The notes under the pieces were generated by a model, which did not search any database, was not told the origin of the DNA, and saw only the letters and a list, made by a program, of their open reading frames with translations. A DNA stretch of 26,965 nucleotides from contig JAFLJW010000246.1 in NCBI GenBank assembly GCA_022712815.1, forward strand, positions 1-26,965, in the 5' to 3' direction. Positions 21,825 to 26,965 of the stretch are shown here, one piece after another. The position numbers and the translations under genes were made by a program. The DNA comes from Pseudodesulfovibrio sp. (GTDB lineage Bacteria > Desulfobacterota > Desulfovibrionia > Desulfovibrionales > Desulfovibrionaceae). How positions within the stretch are numbered: the first letter of the stretch is position 1; each line of letters opens with the position of its first letter.

Positions 21825-22994
21825 ATGAGTCCAGAGTCCAAAAAAAAAGGGACGGGTAAGGCCCTTTCCCGACGTAATTTTTTGAAAAAATCCATGATGG
21901 GTGGAGCGGCAGCGGCTGTTTACAGCGTTGCCCCGGCTTTTGTGAGAAACGCTCGATCCAGTTCCGGCAGCCTGGTCCTGTATTCCTGGTCCGATTATAT
22001 TTATCAGGATATGATCGACACTTTTACCAAGAAAACCGGAATCAAAGTCACATTGGCAACATATGGCTCCAATGATGAGGTTCTGAACAAGGTTCGTGCC
22101 TCCAAGGGGACCGGCTTTGACATCGTCATGCCATCGGTCACGTATGGTCCGCAATGGTACAAGCACGGCAGCTTGCTCCAGCCACTGGATGAGAAGAAAA
22201 TCAATGTGGGCGGCTGTTACCCGGATATGTGGAAATCGTCCAAGGACCTGGGCGGCGTGCATCGCCGCAAGCGGTATCTCGTGCCTTTCAACTGGGGAAC
22301 CGAGGCAATCACCTACGACAGCACCAAAGTTTCCATTCCATACGGAAAGCTTTCCTACGGCGATCTGTGGCGTCCCGATTTCGCAGGTAACGTAACCATG
22401 CGTGCCCACTCCGGTCTCCTTGGTATAGGTCTGTACCTTGACGCCATCGGCAAGGTGCCTTCCAACCGCATGCGTGACACATACACGGACCAGGATGCCA
22501 TGCGCCGTGTCTACGCCGAGTGTACCAAATTCGCCATTGAACATAAAAAACAATTGCGCCAGTTCTGGTCCAATGCCCAGGAAACCACGAATGCCTTCAT
22601 GCAGAACGGATGCGTCATCGGTCAGACCTGGGATGGTCCTGCCAATCGCATGTACCGGGAAACCAAGACCAAGATTCGCTACATGGCTCCCAAGGAAGGA
22701 GCTTTGACCTGGATGGACTCCATGGGCATCCCTTCTGGTGCGGAGAACCTTGAGCAGGCGTATGCGTGGATCAACTGGTATTACACCCCGGAAGCCGGAG
22801 CCATGCACGCCAATGCCTCAGGATATAATTCCTGTTCCAAGGGTTCCGACAAACTCCTGAAGCCGGAGATGAAGACCTTCTTCAGTCAGGCGTACCCCGG
22901 TGGCCCGAACAAGGACCTTTGGTGGTACCCCGCAGAGCCGACATGGTTCGTCTCCATCCGCAACGAATTCCGGGATAAACTTCTCGCCGCCTAA
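21825..22994 (+). CDS. ABC transporter substrate-binding protein, PotD/Fbp-like, Tat-exported
   Basis: A 389-residue periplasmic binding protein of the type found with polyamine, iron and 2-aminoethylphosphonate transporters. It has a twin-arginine signal, S-R-R-N-F-L-K at residues 15-21, followed by the hydrophobic MMGGAAAAVYSVAPAF, so it is probably exported folded. Mature sequence starts SLVLYSWSDYIYQDMIDTF, and later FDIVMPSVTYGPQW and VPFNWGTEAITYDS fit the two-lobe PotD-like fold. AAGGAG lies 8 bases before the ATG. It is the first gene of the operon; a hairpin separates it from the ATPase gene, as is common where the binding protein is made in excess. The substrate is not readable from sequence alone. 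Confidence 0.82.
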   Translation: MSPESKKKGTGKALSRRNFLKKSMMGGAAAAVYSVAPAFVRNARSSSGSLVLYSWSDYIYQDMIDTFTKKTGIKVTLATYGSNDEVLNKVRASKGTGFDIVMPSVTYGPQWYKHGSLLQPLDEKKINVGGCYPDMWKSSKDLGGVHRRKRYLVPFNWGTEAITYDSTKVSIPYGKLSYGDLWRPDFAGNVTMRAHSGLLGIGLYLDAIGKVPSNRMRDTYTDQDAMRRVYAECTKFAIEHKKQLRQFWSNAQETTNAFMQNGCVIGQTWDGPANRMYRETKTKIRYMAPKEGALTWMDSMGIPSGAENLEQAYAWINWYYTPEAGAMHANASGYNSCSKGSDKLLKPEMKTFFSQAYPGGPNKDLWWYPAEPTWFVSIRNEFRDKLLAA

Positions 22995-23013
22995 CTACAA
23001 CACCAAACAGACA

Positions 23014-23044
23014 CCCGCTTCCGGTGTTGAATGTCGGAAGCGGG
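23014..23044 (+). promoter_or_regulatory. Intercistronic hairpin after the binding-protein gene
   Basis: CCCGCTTCCG (23014-23023) pairs perfectly with CGGAAGCGGG (23035-23044) over an 11-base loop; TCTTC follows, not a real T-run. It probably limits read-through or protects the upstream mRNA so more binding protein than transporter is made. Confidence 0.6.
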
Positions 23045-23064
23045 GTCTTCAAGGAGTGCCTGCC

Positions 23065-24159
23065 ATGGGATCTGATGTCCTCATGCAAAACACCACCATG
23101 CGTTTTGACGATTATGTGGCGGTGGACAATGTCAACCTGCATATCCGGGAAGGCGAATTCTTCAGCCTGCTGGGTTCTTCCGGGTGTGGCAAGACAACTA
23201 TCCTGCGCATGATTTCAGGCTTTCTCGAACCGTCTGAAGGCAAGGTACTCATCGGCGGGAAAGACATGCGTGGCATCGGGCCGAACAAGCGCCCCACCGC
23301 ACTCATTTTTCAAAATCTCGCTCTCTTTCCGCTCATGTCCGTGGAAGACAATATCGCTTTCGGACTGGAAGTCCGGAGTTTGTCCCGCAAGGAACGTATG
23401 CGGCGGGTACATGGTTTACTGGAACTCATTGCCTTGCCCGGAATGGGGTCCAAGAAGGTCAACGATCTTTCCGGCGGCCAAAAACAACGTGTCGCCATTG
23501 CACGCGCCCTGGCTGTCGAGCCGAAAGTCCTGCTGCTGGACGAGCCGCTTTCCGCTCTTGACCTGAAATTGCGGCAGCGGATGCGTCAGGAACTTCGCGC
23601 CATCCAGCAAAAGACAGGCGTCACGTTCATTTACATCACGCACGACCAGGGCGAGGCCATGGCCATGTCTGATCGTGTGGGTGTCATGTCGCAAGCCTCC
23701 ATTGAACAGGTCGGAACACCCAAGGATATCTATAATTCTCCTGCCAATCCGTTCGTCGCTTCCTTTGTGGGGACAAATAACGTCCTGGCTGGTCGTGTAG
23801 ACCGAATTATTGATGGGTTCGCCGTGGTTCGTACCCGTTTTGGGGAGCTCATGGGACGCAGCAAGGCTGGCGTACAGGAAGGCGACCGCAGTCTGTTGTT
23901 CATCAGGCCCGAGAATTTCTTTTTGGCCAAAGAGTATGATCGAGATAAATCCGTCATATCGAGTACGATCTACCGCAGCCAGTTTGAAGGGGCTTTCATA
24001 AATCTTTTTTTGAACAATACCAATCGATCACGAGAATTCATGGTGCAACTTGCCAACGATGGTCTGGGCGAAATCCCGTCATCTGGCAGCGAAGTTCGCC
24101 TCGGCTTCAGGCCAGAGCTGGCCCTTGTCCTGCCGGAAGGAGAGCTGGCCAATGAATAG
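23065..24159 (+). CDS. ABC transporter ATPase, PotA-like
   Basis: A 364-residue ATPase. Walker A GSSGCGKTT, Q-loop LIFQNLALFPLMSVEDN, signature LSGGQKQRVAIARAL, Walker B VLLLDEPLSALDLKLR and switch histidine in YITHDQGEAMAMSDRV are all present. The last ~110 residues are a TOBE regulatory domain (LAGRVDRIIDGFAVVRTRFG and VRLGFRPELALV). This matches PotA/FbpC-type subunits. ATG 23065 has AAGGAG 8 bases upstream; an open frame continues upstream into the previous gene but has no start signal. It overlaps the first permease gene by 8 bases. Confidence 0.9.
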   Translation: MGSDVLMQNTTMRFDDYVAVDNVNLHIREGEFFSLLGSSGCGKTTILRMISGFLEPSEGKVLIGGKDMRGIGPNKRPTALIFQNLALFPLMSVEDNIAFGLEVRSLSRKERMRRVHGLLELIALPGMGSKKVNDLSGGQKQRVAIARALAVEPKVLLLDEPLSALDLKLRQRMRQELRAIQQKTGVTFIYITHDQGEAMAMSDRVGVMSQASIEQVGTPKDIYNSPANPFVASFVGTNNVLAGRVDRIIDGFAVVRTRFGELMGRSKAGVQEGDRSLLFIRPENFFLAKEYDRDKSVISSTIYRSQFEGAFINLFLNNTNRSREFMVQLANDGLGEIPSSGSEVRLGFRPELALVLPEGELANE

Positions 24160-25225
24160 ATATTTCCAACGTTATGGCAAAGCCATGACGGCATATATTT
24201 TCCTGACGACCTCCTTATGGCTTCTGGGCATGGTACTCATGCCGCAATTGCTCATGGTGGACTATTCGTTCTGGTACCATGACGAAGGAGTGCAAGCCAT
24301 AGCCATGAAAGAGGCTGATCGGCTTGAAGCACAGCTTGATGATATTGACGCGGCCATTACGGTGGCAGAAAGCAAGCTTGATTCTGCGGTGGAGAACGCA
24401 CGCCCTGTGATCGAAACTCACATAGCCGAGCTTGAGGCAAAAGCCGGGGCGATGGAGCCGCTTTTTGAACCGCTGGATGAAGCGATCAGAAATCCGCCCA
24501 GGATATACGGATTCAAAAATTATATTTATCTTCTGACCAACACCCTGCACCGATCAATATTCGTCAAAACCATGCTCTTCAGCCTGCTGGTGACGTTCAT
24601 CGCGTTTGCGCTGTGCTACCCGGTCGCATACTACCTCTCCCATGTGGCGAAAGGACATCGTACAGGCATCATTATCATGGGACTCATGGTGCCTTACTGG
24701 GTCAATGAGATACTGCGAACTTTCGCATGGCTCATGATCCTTTCGCGCAATGGGTTGGCCAACTCCATATTGAGTTTCCTTGGCCTGACGGACCAGCCCG
24801 TGGATTTCCTGAACAGCGATTCCGGTGTCGTGATAGGCATGATCTATTGTTATGTTCTGTTCATGGTGTTTCCAATTTACAACACCCTTGAAACACTGGA
24901 TCACAACCAAATCGAAGCGGCCCGCGATCTCGGCGCAAGCTGGATCAAGATTCATCGCACCATCGCCATCCCCTATGCCAAGCCGGGAATAGCTGTGGGA
25001 TGCATCATGACCTTCATGGTCGCGGTCGGCACGTATGCCGTTCCGTCAATTCTCGGAGGGACCAGCACTCTCTGGTTCACGCAGATTATCTATTCATGGT
25101 TTTTCGACGGGGGAAACTGGAATCAGGGGGCAGCATATGCGTTCGCCCTGCTAGTCCTGTGCGTGACATTCGTCATGTTCATGATGCGCTTTTTCAAAGT
25201 CAGTCTGGAGGACATTGCCCGATGA
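24152..25225 (+). CDS. ABC transporter permease, PotB-like, with coiled-coil insert
   Basis: A 357-residue membrane subunit, about 70 residues longer than PotB. After the first membrane segment (TAYIFLTTSLWLLGMVLMPQ) comes a ~60-residue charged stretch, residues about 48-108 (KEADRLEAQLDDIDAAITVA and on to AELEAKAGAMEPLFEPLDEA), with heptad-like spacing typical of a coiled coil and expected to lie on the periplasmic side. The normal permease core follows: MLFSLLVTFIAFALCYPVAY, IIIMGLMVPYWVNEILRTFA, VVIGMIYCYVLFMVFPIYN, EAA loop EAARDLGASWIKIHRTIAIP, and AVGCIMTFMVAVGTYAVPSI. AAGGAGAG precedes the ATG, which overlaps the ATPase stop. The second permease gene overlaps its end (ATGA). Confidence 0.85.
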   Translation: MNRYFQRYGKAMTAYIFLTTSLWLLGMVLMPQLLMVDYSFWYHDEGVQAIAMKEADRLEAQLDDIDAAITVAESKLDSAVENARPVIETHIAELEAKAGAMEPLFEPLDEAIRNPPRIYGFKNYIYLLTNTLHRSIFVKTMLFSLLVTFIAFALCYPVAYYLSHVAKGHRTGIIIMGLMVPYWVNEILRTFAWLMILSRNGLANSILSFLGLTDQPVDFLNSDSGVVIGMIYCYVLFMVFPIYNTLETLDHNQIEAARDLGASWIKIHRTIAIPYAKPGIAVGCIMTFMVAVGTYAVPSILGGTSTLWFTQIIYSWFFDGGNWNQGAAYAFALLVLCVTFVMFMMRFFKVSLEDIAR

Positions 25226-26109
25226 ATTCCCAACGAATTCTCTCCCTTTTCTGTTCCATGTACATGATTGCTTTTATGGCTTACATGCTTGCCCCGCTCG
25301 CGATCATGGCGGCCGCATCCTTCAACGTGTCGTCGATTCCCACCATATCGCCCTGGAAAGGGTTCACCATGGAATGGTTTTCGATCCTTTTCCGGGACAG
25401 GATTCTCTGGGACGCAACGCTCAACAGCATCATTATCGCGGTCGGTGTCATTCTGCTTGCCGTTCCCACTGGCCTTGCCGGTGCCTTGCTACTGATGCAA
25501 ATGCAGTCCAAGTCGCGCAACCTGCTGTACGCCATCCTGATCTCGCCCATCCTGACTCCTGGTGTCATAGTGGGCATCTCCACCTTGATTTTTTGGAATA
25601 AACTTGGAGTATCCGGTGGTTTGTTCCTTTCTGTCATAGGTCAGACCTCCTTTATCGCCTCATTCTGCATGCTCATATTCATGGCCAGGCTACAGCGTTT
25701 CGATCAATCACTGGAGGAAGCGGCTCTGGATCTGGGTGCTTCGCAGCAGCAGGTGTTTTTCAAAGTGACGCTGCCGTTCTTGCGTCCGACTGTCCTGACG
25801 GCGATAGGCATCTCCTTTCTTCAAAGTTTTGAGAACTACAATACTACTCTTTTCGTCATCGGTGCCAAGAATACGATGACCATGCGCATCGCAGGGATGG
25901 TCCGGCTCGGTTTGACACCCGAAACCAACGCTCTTGCTGTCATTTTTATCGTCCTGACCATTGCTGCGGCTGTTGCCTTTGAACTCAAACGACGAGTGGA
26001 AAAGCGTCGGGAGGCTGTACTCAAGGAAATGAAGAAGCGGGAGGATGCTGCCATTCCTCTGATCGTTTCCGATTCTTTTCCAGACAAGATGCCGGACATG
26101 GCCGCCTGA
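25222..26109 (+). CDS. ABC transporter permease, PotC-like
   Basis: A 295-residue inner-membrane permease, about six segments, of PotC/FbpB-like type: MYMIAFMAYMLAPLAIMAAA, then WDATLNSIIIAVGVILLAVP, LLYAILISPILTPGVIVGIS, and a last segment ALAVIFIVLTIAAAVAFELK. The EAA loop is EAALDLGASQQQVFFKVTLP. The final 45 residues are a charged cytoplasmic tail (KRRVEKRREAVLKEMKKRED and on). It forms the channel with the preceding permease. The ATG overlaps that gene's stop by 4 bases. Confidence 0.88.
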   Translation: MNSQRILSLFCSMYMIAFMAYMLAPLAIMAAASFNVSSIPTISPWKGFTMEWFSILFRDRILWDATLNSIIIAVGVILLAVPTGLAGALLLMQMQSKSRNLLYAILISPILTPGVIVGISTLIFWNKLGVSGGLFLSVIGQTSFIASFCMLIFMARLQRFDQSLEEAALDLGASQQQVFFKVTLPFLRPTVLTAIGISFLQSFENYNTTLFVIGAKNTMTMRIAGMVRLGLTPETNALAVIFIVLTIAAAVAFELKRRVEKRREAVLKEMKKREDAAIPLIVSDSFPDKMPDMAA

Positions 26110-26150
26110 TTTGATAACCAACTCCCATTAAACATTACAAGGATACAAAA

Positions 26151-26948
26151 ATGAAAGTGCTTCTGGTACTCATTGACGGATGCCGTGTAGATAGTCTGGC
26201 CGCAGCTCAAACACCCGTAATTGATGCCCTCATGGAGCAGGGAAGCTGGACCATGGATGCAAAAACGGTCTCACCGTCCATTACGCTCCCGGTTCTCTAC
26301 TCTATTTTCACTTCGACCTCTCCAGCTCATCACGGAGTCATGGATAATACAGAAGTCCCCATGTCAGCCAAGGAAACAGGGACAATTGTCGAATACCTAC
26401 GCGAACATGGTAAAAGGTCTGCTTTTTATTATAATTGGGAACAGGTTGCAGCGGTTCCTCCAGCAGGCGCGCTGCACACCGGATTTTTCATGGATACCTG
26501 CCTAGTTGCGGGGGGAGACACTCCTCTGGCCCAGGCCGCTGCATCAATGATCGTGCAGGAACTTCCGGACTTCGCTTTTTTATATTTAGGCTGCCTGGAT
26601 GAGGAAGGGCACCGTTCGGGATTCGGCTCCAAGCCGTATGTGAAGGCTTTGGAAAATGCGGACAAAGCCCTTGGGCAAGTTCTCGAAGCATTGAAAGAGG
26701 CTGGAAAACTCGACGAATACACCGTAATTGTCCAATCCGATCATGGCGGGGAAGGATATGAACATTTCGACCCCTGCCCGGCAGTGTTGACAGTCCCATG
26801 GATTGCCTGCGGTCCCGGCATCAGAAAAGAACATTGCATTGAAAAAGCCGTGACTGTGCTTGATACAATTCCAACCATCGTCGATATACTCGAAATCCCT
26901 CGGCCCGCCCACTGGGAGGGGAACGCGGTTCAGGAAATATTCAAATAG
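26151..26948 (+). CDS. Alkaline-phosphatase-superfamily phosphodiesterase / phosphonoacetate-hydrolase-like enzyme
   Basis: A 265-residue cytoplasmic (no signal peptide) hydrolase of the nucleotide-pyrophosphatase/phosphonoacetate-hydrolase branch. The two-metal site is complete: D9 in LVLIDG, nucleophile T45 in SPSITLP, D150 and H154 in LDEEGHRSG, D197 and H198 in QSDHGG, H205 in YEHFD. The nucleophile segment, with TSTSPAHHG after it, resembles phosphonoacetate hydrolase (SFTNPN..TG.PP..HG), but the protein is much shorter than the ~400-residue enzyme. As the last gene of a transporter operon, it likely cleaves what the transporter brings in: a phosphonate or a phosphodiester such as a glycerophospho-compound. 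AAGGAT precedes the ATG; 41 bases separate it from the permease gene. Confidence 0.78.
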   Translation: MKVLLVLIDGCRVDSLAAAQTPVIDALMEQGSWTMDAKTVSPSITLPVLYSIFTSTSPAHHGVMDNTEVPMSAKETGTIVEYLREHGKRSAFYYNWEQVAAVPPAGALHTGFFMDTCLVAGGDTPLAQAAASMIVQELPDFAFLYLGCLDEEGHRSGFGSKPYVKALENADKALGQVLEALKEAGKLDEYTVIVQSDHGGEGYEHFDPCPAVLTVPWIACGPGIRKEHCIEKAVTVLDTIPTIVDILEIPRPAHWEGNAVQEIFK

Positions 26949-26965
26949 CCGCAAAGAACAGATAA

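Overview
The window looks like chromosome from an anaerobic sulfate-reducing deltaproteobacterium of the Desulfovibrio/Pseudodesulfovibrio type. This is inferred from three things: a complete 'GAK system' locus (a family set named in TIGRFAMs, known to me mainly from Desulfovibrionaceae), an oxygen-sensitive double-cubane iron-sulfur reductase with its activase, and moderate GC content. No rRNA, complete tRNA or CRISPR array was found.

Layout. (1) 1-270: insertion-sequence debris. The 3' end of an IS200-type tnpA with its right-end hairpins abuts a frameshifted IS3-type orfA remnant. (2) 455-9166: one tightly packed + strand operon of eleven genes, the GAK locus. In order it encodes an XXXCH protein, a PHP-like protein, an amphi-Trp protein, a PhoU-APH kinase fusion, an ATP-grasp enzyme, HprK-related kinase B, a CofD-like protein, a second amphi-Trp protein with a charged tail, a 59-residue unknown, a ParA ATPase, and a ParA-partner/amphi-Trp fusion. 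(3) 9178-9430: an island boundary. A 45-nt 3' fragment of a tRNA-Thr(CGU)-like gene, ending in CCA, is the scar expected where an integrative element ends. It implies that everything to its left, including the GAK operon, arrived on an integrated element. (4) 9543-14665: a choline-to-glycine-betaine unit: FadR-type GntR regulator with two visible operators, betA, betB and a choline/betaine-binding protein, closed by a strong terminator.

(5) 14685-20841: a minus-strand operon encoding a dehydratase-type activase, a double-cubane-cluster reductase, a SsuBC/TauBC-type ABC transporter whose binding protein carries an in-frame TGA, and a small exported protein. It is bracketed by inverted copies of one IS-end sequence, the left copy attached to an IS3 orfB remnant. 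A 200-bp palindrome-rich block of unknown nature lies at 20480-20690. (6) 20906-26948: a divergent GntR/UTRA regulator and a five-gene + strand operon: Tat-exported PotD-like binding protein, PotA-like ATPase, two PotB/PotC-like permeases (the first with an unusual coiled-coil insert) and a cytoplasmic phosphodiesterase/phosphonoacetate-hydrolase-like enzyme. It probably imports and hydrolyses a phosphonate or phosphodiester.

The strongest candidate for undescribed biology is the GAK operon: an uncharacterised set of kinase, ligase and transferase folds with repeated small amphi-Trp proteins, here with extra genes (PHP, PhoU-APH, ParA) and on a mobile island. Second is the pairing of a double-cubane reductase with a dedicated importer. 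All functional statements rest on reading motifs by eye; no database search was run.
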